Positions 45,350 through 55,179 of a stretch of 64,000 bases of DNA are shown in pieces (the stretch's first letter is position 1; every line of letters starts with the position of its first letter). Source of the DNA: Chondrinema litorale (lineage in GTDB: Bacteria > Bacteroidota > Bacteroidia > Cytophagales > Flammeovirgaceae); assembly GCF_026250525.1 (NCBI RefSeq), contig NZ_CP111061.1, forward strand, positions 1 through 64,000. Direction: 5' to 3'. The notes under the pieces are model-generated. The model made no database searches and was not told the origin of the DNA. It worked only from the letters and a program-made list of their open reading frames with translations. A program made the position numbers and the translations under genes.

Positions 45350-45563
45350 AAATGGCAGGTCTTCTGACTTTCCCGGCTTCTAACGGCCTTCCCACCCTTT
45401 ACAGGGTAGTGGCGAAGGTAGGGGTTGAAGCACAGAAATTATTTTGATTGATTCACGTATCAATGTTTTTCAATACAAATTAATTTCAGGATTACAGCAG
45501 CGGGGACTGTTTTGGATTTTCACCAAATTCCCTTTCATGCCTGCCTATGGCAGACAACCATTT
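45350..45563 (-). promoter_or_regulatory. Cobalamin riboswitch upstream of btuB
   Basis: On the minus strand the conserved core reads GGGAATTTGGTGAAAATCC, then CAGTCCCCGCTGCTGTAA, then GCCACTACCC. The B12 box (AGTCAGAAGACCTGCC) lies near 45354-45370. These are the invariant pieces of the cobalamin riboswitch in the right order. When bound by adenosylcobalamin it should shut off btuB and its followers. A TACCTTTG -7 box (45570-45577) lies just upstream, placing the transcript start at the beginning of the aptamer. Confidence 0.93.
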
Positions 45564-45569
45564 ACGACT

Positions 45570-45577
45570 CAAAGGTA
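45570..45577 (-). promoter_or_regulatory. -7 promoter box of the btuB riboswitch transcript
   Basis: TACCTTTG on the minus strand fits TANNTTTG. The -33 region reads ATTT rather than TTTG at the ideal distance. Its spacing to the aptamer supports it. Confidence 0.5.
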
Positions 45578-45646
45578 GTAGGTATTTTGAAATAATAAAT
45601 AAAAATGCAAAAGAAATAATGCCTGATTTATGTCAGTTAAATTGAG

Positions 45647-46210
45647 TTAATCTAAATTTCCCAATATAAAATCTACTCGCTGACTAGGTGTATCTTTTGG
45701 TACTTCTATTACTTGATAATCGTAATATTCATACACTTGCTTTATTGTAACACCTAAGTCTGTGGCCATTTTAAAATCTTGCGGCCTCTCAGGATCTTGT
45801 TCGTAAATATCTTCCCATGGAGCGCACCAGAAAATCTTTTTCTCATAACGATAAGAAGAAATAGCACTGTCTATGCTATTACTTACAAGCTCTTTGGCAT
45901 TTAGCAAATATGCTTCAATATCTGGCAAACCACGATCATAAAACACAAACAAAGGCTTTAAAGGTTTTATATTTCCATATGGAGTAGCTTCTACAGAGTA
46001 TCTCCATTCTTTTGTCATTGCCAAGCAAGCTTTTTCGGCAAATAATGGGAGGTTTTTCCAAGGCAAAACGCCATCTTTTTTTTTAGCTTCTTGTTTTATT
46101 AGTTTTCTGCTCACTTCATGACTCACTAAAAAACCTAATTCTTCGAGCATATTTATTAGTGTGGTTTTCCCAGCACCAGGACCACCTGTAATTACAATCC
46201 TTTTTATCAT
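45647..46210 (-). CDS. P-loop NTPase (AAA_28-like) of the cobalamin cluster
   Basis: 187 aa from the ATG at 46208-46210, which overlaps the cbiB stop as ATGA. The Walker A sequence is VITGGPGAGKTTLINML. A conserved VSHEVSRKLIKQEA and FVFYDRGLPDIEAYL suggest a kinase-like fold of the ATPase family often seen in Bacteroidota cobalamin loci. Substrate unknown. A role in nucleotide-loop or cobamide precursor phosphorylation is conceivable but not shown; translational coupling to cbiB supports a pathway role. Confidence 0.75.
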   Translation of the reverse strand: MIKRIVITGGPGAGKTTLINMLEELGFLVSHEVSRKLIKQEAKKKDGVLPWKNLPLFAEKACLAMTKEWRYSVEATPYGNIKPLKPLFVFYDRGLPDIEAYLLNAKELVSNSIDSAISSYRYEKKIFWCAPWEDIYEQDPERPQDFKMATDLGVTIKQVYEYYDYQVIEVPKDTPSQRVDFILGNLD

Positions 46211-47151
46211 AAGTAATATAAGCAATACAACATAGCAATACCCAACACAAAACCAGCTGTAACCAGATGATTTAGCCTCATTGCTTTTTCAAGATCTTTT
46301 TTTGCAGGATTCTTCTGATTTTCTCCAATAAAAGGCTTCTCTACAAGCTCCCCATGGTAAATATTAGGGCCGCCAAATCTACAATCTAATATGCCTGCCA
46401 GTGCTGCTTCGGGATATCCGGCATTCGGACTTTTATGTAATTTCCCATAACGCAGGGTAAATTTAAAAGCTTTCAAGTTGAAAGCCAGCAATCCCATGAA
46501 AAATGCTGTTAATCTTGCCGGAATATAATTGAGGAGATCGTCAAATCGGGCAGCAAATTTCCCAAATTGCTCGAAACGCTCATTCCTGTAACCCCACATA
46601 GAATCCAGTGTATTTGCCATTTTATAGGCCATAATTCCTGGAACGCCCAATAAAGCATAGAAAAAAAGTGGAGCAATGGTACCATCACTCAAATTCTCCG
46701 ACAGTGATTCGAGGGCAGCAATTTTTATTTGCTCATCATTAAGTTTTGAGGTATCTCGACCAACGATTCTAGCAAGTTGTTTTCTGCCTTTTTCTAAACC
46801 TTCATAGAGCTTTTCAAAAACATGGGATACTTCTTTGATGAGTGATTTATTAGCGATACCCCAGTAGACAAACAAAGAATCGAAAGCTATTTTAAGCCAG
46901 ATATTGAATGATAAAAGCCAGTGATCTGCGAAATAGAAACACAAATAAACACTGATAATTAATGTGCTTGCCCCTATGCTTCCCTTTAAAAATCTAGCTT
47001 TGCCATTGTTGAATAATTGCTCGGTTTTGTAAGCCATGTTGCCAAATAAGCGAATAGGATGCGGCCAGTTTTCAGGATCGGCCAATAGTAAATCCAACAA
47101 ATAACCTATCACAAGTGGAGCTATTACCTCCATCAACTGTTCGGATTCCAT
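46207..47151 (-). CDS. cbiB: Adenosylcobinamide-phosphate synthase
   Basis: 314 aa (or 308 from the ATG at 47133, whose A is shared with the stop of the upstream gene). It is membrane-bound: hydrophobic segments near the start (VIAPLVIGYLLDLLLADP), at 58-80, and at the C-terminus (GFVLGIAMLYCLYYL). Family marks are DPENWPHPIRLFGNM, RDTSKLNDEQIKIAALESLSENLSDGTIAPLFFY and MANTLDSMWGYRNERFEQFG. It joins aminopropanol phosphate (or aminopropanol) to adenosylcobyric acid. Overlapping genes upstream and downstream indicate a tight operon. Confidence 0.96.
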   Translation of the reverse strand: MESEQLMEVIAPLVIGYLLDLLLADPENWPHPIRLFGNMAYKTEQLFNNGKARFLKGSIGASTLIISVYLCFYFADHWLLSFNIWLKIAFDSLFVYWGIANKSLIKEVSHVFEKLYEGLEKGRKQLARIVGRDTSKLNDEQIKIAALESLSENLSDGTIAPLFFYALLGVPGIMAYKMANTLDSMWGYRNERFEQFGKFAARFDDLLNYIPARLTAFFMGLLAFNLKAFKFTLRYGKLHKSPNAGYPEAALAGILDCRFGGPNIYHGELVEKPFIGENQKNPAKKDLEKAMRLNHLVTAGFVLGIAMLYCLYYL

Positions 47152-48158
47152 AGCTTTAATTCGTTTATCAATTGTTGATTTTTTTCCCTTTGCAATGTCG
47201 CCAATCTAAAATAGTTTGGAGACAAAGCTCGAAAATTAGCCGCATCTCTTATCAGCATTCCTTTCTCTGCCAAATAGACTTTGAGTTGTTTCGCTTCTGC
47301 AAATAAAGATTTCACCAAAAAGAAATTGGTCACCGTAGGCAAAACTTTTAAGCCATCAATTTGATTTACCTCATTTAAAAACCACTGGGTTTCTTCGAGC
47401 AAAGCTCTAACATCAGGCAAATACTTTTCGTAATCTTGAAAGATGAATACACCTGCTTGAACTGCCAGAGAATTTACTGACCAAGGAGGTTTATATTCAC
47501 TTATTTTTTTGATGATGGATGGATGACCAGAAATATAACCCAAACGCAAACCCGGTAAGGTGAAAAGTTTAGTAAGCGACCTTAGCAAAAGTAAGTTTTT
47601 AAACTGGTCGATTTTACCTAATAAACTTTGACTATGTTTTAAAAAGCCTTCATAAGCTTCATCTATGATAAATAAAGTCTCAGGATTTTTTTTGATGAAA
47701 GCTTCCAGAATTTCGGTTGCTACAATTTGCCCAGTTGGATTATTGGGATAGCAGATAAAAGCCAAATCCGTTGAGAGTTTTGGAATTTTTTCAATCTCAT
47801 TCCAATTACAAAAACTGCATTCAATCTGGTGGAGTTTAGCTGCATCTTCATACTCTGCAAAAGTAGGAACAAAGATAGTTGCTGTTCTTTTCCTGAAAAC
47901 TTGGGCAATTAAATAAATCGCATCGGCTGTGCCATTGGTTGCCAGAAAATGCTCAGCAGATACATTATAAAAAGCAGATAGTTGCTCAACAAATGGCTTA
48001 CCGGCTGGTTCTGGGTAAGCATCCAGTTGTTTTATAGAATCTGAAAGTTTTGATAAAAGCAAAGGATGAGGTCCGTCTGGCCAAACATTGGTACTAAAAT
48101 TTGCTGTGATTTGTGCTTTCTCAAAAGCGTGTAAATCGTCTCCGTGTCCGTAAAGCAT
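47133..48158 (-). CDS. cobD: Threonine-phosphate decarboxylase-type aminotransferase (class I/II PLP enzyme)
   Basis: 341 aa. YGHGDDLHAFE starts the CobD/HisC-like family. Also visible are FSTNVWPDGP, ATNGTADAIYLIAQ, FICYPNNPTGQI (substrate loop) and LRSLTKLFTLPGLRLGY with the PLP lysine in TKLF. It makes (R)-1-amino-2-propanol phosphate for the cobalamin linker, and so works with the adjacent CbiB. The 3' end overlaps the cbiB start. Confidence 0.93.
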   Translation of the reverse strand: MLYGHGDDLHAFEKAQITANFSTNVWPDGPHPLLLSKLSDSIKQLDAYPEPAGKPFVEQLSAFYNVSAEHFLATNGTADAIYLIAQVFRKRTATIFVPTFAEYEDAAKLHQIECSFCNWNEIEKIPKLSTDLAFICYPNNPTGQIVATEILEAFIKKNPETLFIIDEAYEGFLKHSQSLLGKIDQFKNLLLLRSLTKLFTLPGLRLGYISGHPSIIKKISEYKPPWSVNSLAVQAGVFIFQDYEKYLPDVRALLEETQWFLNEVNQIDGLKVLPTVTNFFLVKSLFAEAKQLKVYLAEKGMLIRDAANFRALSPNYFRLATLQREKNQQLINELKLWNPNS

Positions 48159-48170
48159 GGTTCATCAAAA

Positions 48171-49631
48171 TTATGATGGCTGAATCATTTTATAAATCGC
48201 ATCCATATCTACAAACTCCCTCACATGATCTGCCAATCGGTTGTATTCGTTTTCCTTATAAGCTTCGTAATCCAACTCAGGAATGTGAATACCGAATGGA
48301 GCCAATAAATCTTGTAAAACAGCTGCATTATCTAAAATACCATGTAGGTAAGTCCCCCAACAATTATTTAGCTGGCAACCTTCTGTTTTTCCATCTTTCA
48401 ATATGTTCAAAGTCTTCGCTTCATCAATGATCATCGTTTCACCCATGTGGATTTCATAGGCTTTGCACAATGCATCTTTGTCTTGAAATTGGAAGCGCTG
48501 CTGCACAGTAGTTTTTTCTTTGGAAAGAATGGTTTTTACTGGAAGAATACCCAAACCTTGCACCTCACCCAAATCAGATTCTACTTGATAAGGGTCTTCA
48601 ATACTTTTACCCAACATCTGATAACCGCCACAAATACCAATCACCTTTTTCCCTGCTGAATAAACATGAAGAATAGCATCGGCTAAGCCTTTTTCTTTGA
48701 GCCAGAGCAAATCTTCAATGGTATTTTTAGAACCAGGTAAAATGACAATATCTGCCGCTTTTACAAAATCAGGATTGTCTGTGTAAAACAAATTTACTCC
48801 TGAAACCAGATTGAAAACAGCAAAGTCGGTGTAGTTAGAAAGTCTTGGCAAACGAGGTACAACAATGTTCACCATTCCATAAATCGGGAAACGTTTTTGC
48901 CTTTCTAGTGCCACAGAATCTTCTTCTTCGAGTCCCATATTTTCCAGATAAGGAATTACTCCTAAAACCGGCTTGCCAGTAATGTCTTCTAGTATTTTTT
49001 TGCCATCTTCAAAAAGTCGAGCATCACCTCTAAACTTATTAATCAATATTCCTTTGATGGCATCTCGCTCATGGTCTGGCAATAACCTGATAGAACCATA
49101 AACACTACCGAAAACTCCTCCCCGATCAATATCGCCTACCAACAAAGTAGCTGCTCCGGCTTTGGTCGCCATCGCCATATTGGTAATGTCGTTTTTCTTG
49201 AGATTCAATTCAGAAATACTCCCAGCTCCTTCCATTACCACAGGGCTATACCTCTGATTGAGTCGCTCAAACGCCTTAAATGCTTCTTGAAATAAATGCT
49301 GTCTTCCCTCTCTTTTAAAATAGCTGTAGGCTGATTGATTGCCATGAGGCTTTCCATTCAATACCACTTGCGAACTGGTGTGGCTGTTTGGTTTTAGCAA
49401 AACCGGATTCATATCTGTGTGACAAGGAACCCCAGCAGCTTCTGCCTGAACAGCCTGCGCTCTACCCAACTCTAAACCATCTGGTGTGGCATAACTATTT
49501 AGCGACATGTTTTGTGCTTTAAAAGGAGCTGGTTGCAAACCATCTTGCTTAAAGATGCGGCAAAATGCAGCACAAAGGATGCTTTTTCCAACATCCGAAG
49601 CAGTTCCTACAAGCATTAATGGACGATACAT
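48171..49631 (-). CDS. cobQ: Cobyric acid synthase
   Basis: 486 aa, normal length. The N-terminal P-loop-like domain reads LMLVGTASDVGKSILCAAFCRIF, PFKAQNMSLNSYATPDGLELGRAQAVQA and VMEGAGSISELNL. The C-terminal GATase-type domain has VIGICGGYQMLGKS with the nucleophile Cys and GTYLHGILDN with the His. The enzyme amidates four side chains of adenosylcobyrinic acid a,c-diamide. It is the first gene of the cobQ-cobD-cbiB-NTPase run and lies 12 bases upstream of cobD. Confidence 0.97.
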   Translation of the reverse strand: MYRPLMLVGTASDVGKSILCAAFCRIFKQDGLQPAPFKAQNMSLNSYATPDGLELGRAQAVQAEAAGVPCHTDMNPVLLKPNSHTSSQVVLNGKPHGNQSAYSYFKREGRQHLFQEAFKAFERLNQRYSPVVMEGAGSISELNLKKNDITNMAMATKAGAATLLVGDIDRGGVFGSVYGSIRLLPDHERDAIKGILINKFRGDARLFEDGKKILEDITGKPVLGVIPYLENMGLEEEDSVALERQKRFPIYGMVNIVVPRLPRLSNYTDFAVFNLVSGVNLFYTDNPDFVKAADIVILPGSKNTIEDLLWLKEKGLADAILHVYSAGKKVIGICGGYQMLGKSIEDPYQVESDLGEVQGLGILPVKTILSKEKTTVQQRFQFQDKDALCKAYEIHMGETMIIDEAKTLNILKDGKTEGCQLNNCWGTYLHGILDNAAVLQDLLAPFGIHIPELDYEAYKENEYNRLADHVREFVDMDAIYKMIQPS

Positions 49632-49923
49632 TATTTTAAATTTTGATTTTAACCAAACCCAAAAATTTTTCTCTTCATTTAATTATTAGGGCAATCCCTT
49701 CACACTATTCCAAGGGTTTCACCCTTCAACCTGACTTGCTTGCAAGCCCATTAATTTTTTTGTCATTGACACAAAAAAGTTAGCAAAAAAAGTCTAGTCG
49801 AAGTGTCGTAACACCAGAAAAAATGCTACTACCCACAATATCCAAGCGCCTCCCCACTTTTCTGACAACCAACACTTTAAATATCTAAACTCAATACAGT
49901 AATTCGCACAAAAATTTCAAAGA

Positions 49924-52900
49924 TCACTCTTCTAAATCAGATTCGGTGTCGAGGTAGAGTTGTTTGAGCTTTTCTATTATTTCTTCAGATGGATTTTTCC
50001 ACATGCCTCGCTGAATCGCTTCCAACATTCTCTCACTCATATCTTTTAAAGCCCACGGATTATGCTCTTTAATAAACTCCTGATTCTTTTCTTCCATCAA
50101 ATAAGCTTCAGAAATTCCCTCATACATAAAATCTTCAATCAAACCTGTTGTTGCATCGTAGGCAAACATATAATCCATTGTAGCAGCCATCTCAAAAGCA
50201 CCTTTATAACCATGATCTTGCATTCCTTTTATCCACTTCGGATTTACTACACGTGAGCGATAAACCTTTAATAATTCTTCTTTCAAAGACTTTACCCTCG
50301 GGTTTTCTGGTCGAGAGTTATCTCCGAAATAAACCGTTGGCGACTCTTCTTTTTGTGAAGTTACCGCTGCCGTTAATCCTCCATGAAACTGGTAATAGTC
50401 ATCCGAATCTAGCAGGTCGTGTTCGCGATTATCTTGATTTTGCATCACCACATCCACCGTAGAGAGCCTTCTCTTAAACACTTCGTGCGCTGATCTCCCC
50501 TCATTTTTCTTTCCATAATATGCATAGCCACTCCAATTGATATAGATGCTTGCCAAATCGTTTTGCGTTGTCCAGTTTCTACCCTCAATCATCTCTTGCA
50601 AACCAGCTCCATATGCACCCGGCTTAGAACCAAATACCCTGAAAAGTGCTCGTTCTTTTGCCAAATTCTTACTAATCCCCTTTTCTAACCAAGCTTTTTG
50701 CTCCTCCAAATATCGTTTTTTTATCGGATTATCTTCCAAATCTTCATCCAGCATGGCCACTTTTTCTACTGCTGAATTAAACAGAGAAATTAAATCTGGA
50801 AAAGCATCGCGAAAGAAACCTGAAATTCTTAACACTACATCTACTCTTGGTCTGCGCAATTCTAATAAAGAAATCACCTCAAAGTCTCTTACTCTGCGAT
50901 TTTTCCCTTCCCAAACTGGTCGAACGCCAATTAAAGTCAAAGCCTGTGCAATATCATCGCCACCAGTTCGCATGTTGGAAGTGCCCCAAGCAGTTAAGCC
51001 AATAGTAGTCGGATATTCTCCATTTTCTTGCATGTAGCGCTCAATGAGCATTTTGGCACTTTTCTGCCCAATCTCATAGGCCGAAGGTGTCGGTACAGTT
51101 CGCACATCTACCGAATAGAAATTCTTACCTGTTGGCAAAATATCTAGCCTGCCGCGAGTAGGTGCTCCCGAACCTCCCGATGGCACATACAGTCCATTTA
51201 AGCCATGCAACAAATTGCTAATCTCATCAGAAGTATGATTCAGTTTTGGCAAAGTAAAACTCCGAATCATTTCTAATAGTTGAGTGAGGTTTTTGTATTC
51301 AGAAAGATCAATAGAATGCTGATTCTCTAATGGAAAAAATGCTTGTTGAATTGCTGACTTTGCCAATAACTCCAATTGCTCAACTACTTTCCCTTTGCTT
51401 CGACAAGCCACTCCATTTATTTCAATTTGGTAAGCTTCTTCCATCTGGCAATTAACTGGGTCAAAATCGAGTTGCAAATCCATCGTCAATGCCTGTGTAA
51501 TTCCCGGCATGTTGCCATAAGGTAATCGATGCAATGCAACCATTAAATCGATCAACTTTTCTTCTTCTGGCAGCAAACCAAAAATATGCAAACCTCCTCT
51601 GATCTGTGCCTCTTTCAACTCACACAAATAGCCATCAATCACCTCAAGCATGGCATCAATATCATCGGTATAAGTACCCAAATCTTCTTTGAGATGTGAG
51701 CCATCTACCAACTCTTGTATTTTAGCTTTCAGCATTTTTGATCTTTTAGGATCGAGTAATGCCGATTCGTAATACTCATCAATCAGCAATTCTAACTTGA
51801 GCAAATCCCCATAGTTTTCTGCTCTGGTGAGAGGTGGCACCAAATGATCGAGAATTACCGCATGGGTTCGCCTTTTTGCTTGCGTTCCCTCTCCTGGATC
51901 GTTAATAATGAAAGGATAAAAATGTGGAATAGCTCCAAAAATTGCCGCAGGAAAACACGATTCTGCACTTAGCGCAACACTTTTTCCCGGAAGCCATTCT
52001 AAATTTCCATGCTTGCCAATATGTACAATGGCATCAGCTTTATATTCAAACTGAACCCAAAAATAATAAGCCAGATAATCGTATGTGGGTGGTAAATCAG
52101 GTGAGTGATAAGTTGATTGTATATCAATATGATAACCTCTACTCGGCTGAATACTCACAAAGGTTTTGCCCAGCAACACTCCCGGAAGCAGAAACTTACC
52201 CTCTTTGTAATTCGGTGAATTATAAGGATGCCCCCACTGGTTTTCTATCTTTTCTCGAAGCTCAACAGACAGACGATTGTAATGTAAAAAAAACGACCCT
52301 TCATCAAAACCTACCTGTGCCTCTTTAAGAAGCGTAGAATCGGGGTCGTTAGTGATATACTCAGTCAATTGACTAATTAATTCCTTACTATTTTGAGGAA
52401 TGGCATCTCCTAGATTAAAACCTGCAGCATCCATTGCCTTTATAATCTCCACTGTACTGGCAGGTGTATCTAAGCCAACTCCATTTGCCAAACGGCTATC
52501 TTTATTAGGATAATTGGGCAAAATTAATGCTACATGTTTCTCTTGATTCTGCTTTTTTTGAAGAATTTTCCAGTTTTTTGCCAATTCAGCGACAAATGTA
52601 CAACCTTCTTCATGAGGGCTGTACTCTACTATATCGGAGTCGGTAATTTCGTCTCGACTTGCTGCTTCTTTAAAGGAAATTGCTGTGCTAATAATCTTTC
52701 CATCCACTTCGGGCAGAGCAATATTCATGGCAATATCGGAAGGAGGCAATCCAAACTGCCCGTTTTGCCAAGTTTCTTTGTTGCAAGAAGCAAACACAGC
52801 CTGAATTACTGGAATATTGAGATGACTAAAAAATGATTCTTCCTTCTGACTGCCAAGCGATTTCATGGAAAAACCTGTTGTATTGATCGAGACTGTCAGT

Positions 52901-53697
52901 TTGAGTTGATACTTAGTAAGCAAGTCTGACATTTCTTTCTCAATAGCTGGGTCTCTAAAACTCAAAGCCATTAAAACCAACGGGAAAAAACCTTGCTGTT
53001 CCAATGCTTCACTTAGACGGTAAATAGGCTTGAGGTTGTTTGCCAGATAATGCGCTCGATAGGTAATGAGTAAAGAGACATTGGTACTTTCTCCTTTCAG
53101 CTCTGGTAACTCATCTGGTTTTTGGATAATGCCTTTTTGTGGATGCCAGAGAAATAGATGCGGTACTTTTTCTATTGCCTTTATTTTAAACTGATAATCA
53201 AATTGCTCATTAAGCATCAGTTTAAGTGCTTCACGAATGTTGTCTAAACCTGCTGCTAATAAATATTGCCAAAGCTTATCAACCAAAGTAAATGACACAT
53301 TGGAAAGCTTCATCAATTCCAAATCTGGCTCATCATGACCCGGTAAAAAGATCACTTTAATATCATTTTCCTCAGCCAGTTCGCAAACTGCTTCACACAA
53401 ATAATTGAAATATGCTTGTCCGCCCAATAGCCGCAAAACAATCAATTTTGCATGTGAAGCCACCTCATCCAGATAGGTATCTATGGTGAGTTCTTGTTTG
53501 AAATACGTCAGGTTTGCCAAACGGAAAGAAGGTAAGTCGGAATACAGCTCTGACATGTTTCGATAGGCTGCATTTACCGAACTTATTTCCGTATCACTGG
53601 CAGATAAAAATACAATATCTCCCGGCTCCTGTTCAACATAGAAAATCCCTTCGTCGTTGGGGTTCCATCCGCCGGGAATGGTTGAGATTAAGTGCAA
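49924..53697 (-). CDS. cobN: Cobaltochelatase large subunit
   Basis: 1257 aa, the usual size of CobN. Motifs include GYHIDIQSTYHSPDLPP, DAIVHIGKHGNLEWLPGKSVALS, YPFIINDPGEGTQAKRRTHAVILDHL, GAPTRGRLDILPTGKNFYSVDVRTVPT, GLTAWGTSNMRTGGDDIAQALTLIGVRPVW, and GAFEMAATMDYMFAYDATTG. It inserts Co2+ into the corrin ring, or hydrogenobyrinate, and needs two AAA+ partner subunits; CobS and CobT as such are not in the window, but the AAA+/VWA gene at 60322 is. It is 68 bases downstream of cobW on the same strand. Confidence 0.97.
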   Translation of the reverse strand: MHLISTIPGGWNPNDEGIFYVEQEPGDIVFLSASDTEISSVNAAYRNMSELYSDLPSFRLANLTYFKQELTIDTYLDEVASHAKLIVLRLLGGQAYFNYLCEAVCELAEENDIKVIFLPGHDEPDLELMKLSNVSFTLVDKLWQYLLAAGLDNIREALKLMLNEQFDYQFKIKAIEKVPHLFLWHPQKGIIQKPDELPELKGESTNVSLLITYRAHYLANNLKPIYRLSEALEQQGFFPLVLMALSFRDPAIEKEMSDLLTKYQLKLTVSINTTGFSMKSLGSQKEESFFSHLNIPVIQAVFASCNKETWQNGQFGLPPSDIAMNIALPEVDGKIISTAISFKEAASRDEITDSDIVEYSPHEEGCTFVAELAKNWKILQKKQNQEKHVALILPNYPNKDSRLANGVGLDTPASTVEIIKAMDAAGFNLGDAIPQNSKELISQLTEYITNDPDSTLLKEAQVGFDEGSFFLHYNRLSVELREKIENQWGHPYNSPNYKEGKFLLPGVLLGKTFVSIQPSRGYHIDIQSTYHSPDLPPTYDYLAYYFWVQFEYKADAIVHIGKHGNLEWLPGKSVALSAESCFPAAIFGAIPHFYPFIINDPGEGTQAKRRTHAVILDHLVPPLTRAENYGDLLKLELLIDEYYESALLDPKRSKMLKAKIQELVDGSHLKEDLGTYTDDIDAMLEVIDGYLCELKEAQIRGGLHIFGLLPEEEKLIDLMVALHRLPYGNMPGITQALTMDLQLDFDPVNCQMEEAYQIEINGVACRSKGKVVEQLELLAKSAIQQAFFPLENQHSIDLSEYKNLTQLLEMIRSFTLPKLNHTSDEISNLLHGLNGLYVPSGGSGAPTRGRLDILPTGKNFYSVDVRTVPTPSAYEIGQKSAKMLIERYMQENGEYPTTIGLTAWGTSNMRTGGDDIAQALTLIGVRPVWEGKNRRVRDFEVISLLELRRPRVDVVLRISGFFRDAFPDLISLFNSAVEKVAMLDEDLEDNPIKKRYLEEQKAWLEKGISKNLAKERALFRVFGSKPGAYGAGLQEMIEGRNWTTQNDLASIYINWSGYAYYGKKNEGRSAHEVFKRRLSTVDVVMQNQDNREHDLLDSDDYYQFHGGLTAAVTSQKEESPTVYFGDNSRPENPRVKSLKEELLKVYRSRVVNPKWIKGMQDHGYKGAFEMAATMDYMFAYDATTGLIEDFMYEGISEAYLMEEKNQEFIKEHNPWALKDMSERMLEAIQRGMWKNPSEEIIEKLKQLYLDTESDLEE

Positions 53698-53765
53698 GGT
53701 TTAGAGAATTAATGATATTAAATTTTATAAGGGCCAAAATAGCAACCTGCCTTTCCGACTGGCTA

Positions 53766-54797
53766 TTATAATTGAGCTTCATCAAGGTCTTTGCCGATGA
53801 TTACTAGTCTTGTTTTTCTTTCTTCATCTTCTTTCCACTGGCGGTCGAAGTAGTAATCGAAACGGCTGCCAACACCTTGAAGCACCATTCTCATTGGTTT
53901 GTTTGGAATATTTAAAAAACCTTTGATTCTGTAAATCTCATTGTTTTTTACTAGTTCTGTAAGTGATTTGATTAGCTTTTTAACATCAGGAGTTTCATCA
54001 TATTCTTTAATGATTGTACCAATAGAATCGTCGTGATCATGATGGTGATGCTCATGGCTGTGACCATCATGACTATGATGAAGTTTTTCATGAAGTGTTG
54101 GTCTGTTCTCTATATCATCTTCAGTAGAAGCACCAATGCCTAACAAAAGCGCATTGTCAACTTCGCCATTTACCACTGGCAAAACTTTGGTATGCAGTCT
54201 CATTTTCAAAGAGATCACCTCTTCTACTTCTTTGTACTTTTCATCATCCACCAAATCCCTTTTACTCACTAAAACCAAATCGGCACAAGTTAATTGATCT
54301 AGAAATAATTCTTCAATTGGTGTCTCGTGGTCTAAAGCATCATCAGCCAATCTTTGTGCTTGTACTTTTTCTCTGTTGCAAATTTCTCCGGTAGCAATTC
54401 CTACCGCATCCACTACAGTAATTACTGCATCAATGGTGATATGTGGTTTTAAGTCTGGCCAGTTTACCGCTCTTACCAAAGGTTTGGGCATGGCCAACCC
54501 TGAGGTTTCCACAACTATATGATCAATTTCTTCTTTTTTCTCCACTAGTTCCACCATTGTAGGAAGAAACTCTTCTTGTACTGTACAGCAAATACAGCCA
54601 TTTGTAAGCTCAACCAAGTTACATTCATCATCTCCACAACTAGATTTAATGATGTCTCCATCTACTCCCACTTCACCAAATTCATTCACCAAAACGGCAA
54701 TTTTTTTCCCATTGGCATTTTTGAGCATGTTGTGCAATAAGGTAGTTTTACCCACGCCCAAAAAGCCGGTAACTATCGTAATCGGTATTTTTTTCAT
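53766..54797 (-). CDS. cobW: CobW-family GTP-binding metallochaperone
   Basis: 343 aa from the ATG at 54797. The Walker A motif is IVTGFLGVGKTTLLHNML. The metal motif NGCICC sits at residues 66-71 (C68, C70, C71), and VLVSKRDLVDD is the G4-like guanine contact. A histidine-rich stretch follows (HHSHDGHSHEHHHHDHDD), consistent with metal loading; then the CobW C-terminal domain. It probably delivers Co2+ to CobN, encoded immediately downstream. The frame extends further upstream but the start chosen carries the P-loop at the standard distance. Confidence 0.95.
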   Translation of the reverse strand: MKKIPITIVTGFLGVGKTTLLHNMLKNANGKKIAVLVNEFGEVGVDGDIIKSSCGDDECNLVELTNGCICCTVQEEFLPTMVELVEKKEEIDHIVVETSGLAMPKPLVRAVNWPDLKPHITIDAVITVVDAVGIATGEICNREKVQAQRLADDALDHETPIEELFLDQLTCADLVLVSKRDLVDDEKYKEVEEVISLKMRLHTKVLPVVNGEVDNALLLGIGASTEDDIENRPTLHEKLHHSHDGHSHEHHHHDHDDSIGTIIKEYDETPDVKKLIKSLTELVKNNEIYRIKGFLNIPNKPMRMVLQGVGSRFDYYFDRQWKEDEERKTRLVIIGKDLDEAQL

Positions 54798-55179
54798 AGT
54801 AATATTGAGTTTAAAGAATTTTAGGTATTCAGATTGAAAAAAAATTAAGCATAAGTGTCTATTGATGTTATAAAAAACATCTCTAAGTACTCTCATATAA
54901 TCGCTATAATTCTTATAAGATTAAACACAGTTATACTAATGCTTTTTTTTGAAGCATTTTTATGTAAAATCTTTCTTTTCTAAATCTGAATACAATGCTA
55001 AGGTAAATAATATCTGATCGTAAAATCAAGTAGTATTTAGTTTTTGACAAAAGTTTATCTAATCTCTCGATGAATTAATTGTGCTGTACAAATGCTTTTT
55101 ATGAAAATTGCGATGCATCCATTATAGTTTCAATTAGTTTTTTAGTTTTGGCGCTTCATTCAATTCGGCCATTTTATTT
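54798..55179. other. Divergent intergenic region between cobW and the first btuF
   Basis: 382 AT-rich bases between divergent genes. A hairpin AATGCTT/AAGCATT with T-runs (54938-54962) is present. A -7-like TAGTTTTG at 55143-55150 could serve the + strand gene, without a TTTG -33 box. I found no cobalamin-riboswitch core on either strand. Confidence 0.4.

Noticed and set aside
53997..54100. His-rich stretch near 54050 as a repeat array
   Set aside because: It is the coding sequence of the CobW histidine-rich metal-binding loop (CAT/CAC codons), not a separate repeat.
54798..55179. Cobalamin riboswitch in the cobW/btuF divergent gap
   Set aside because: No B12 box or GGGAA/GCTGTAA core was seen on either strand.
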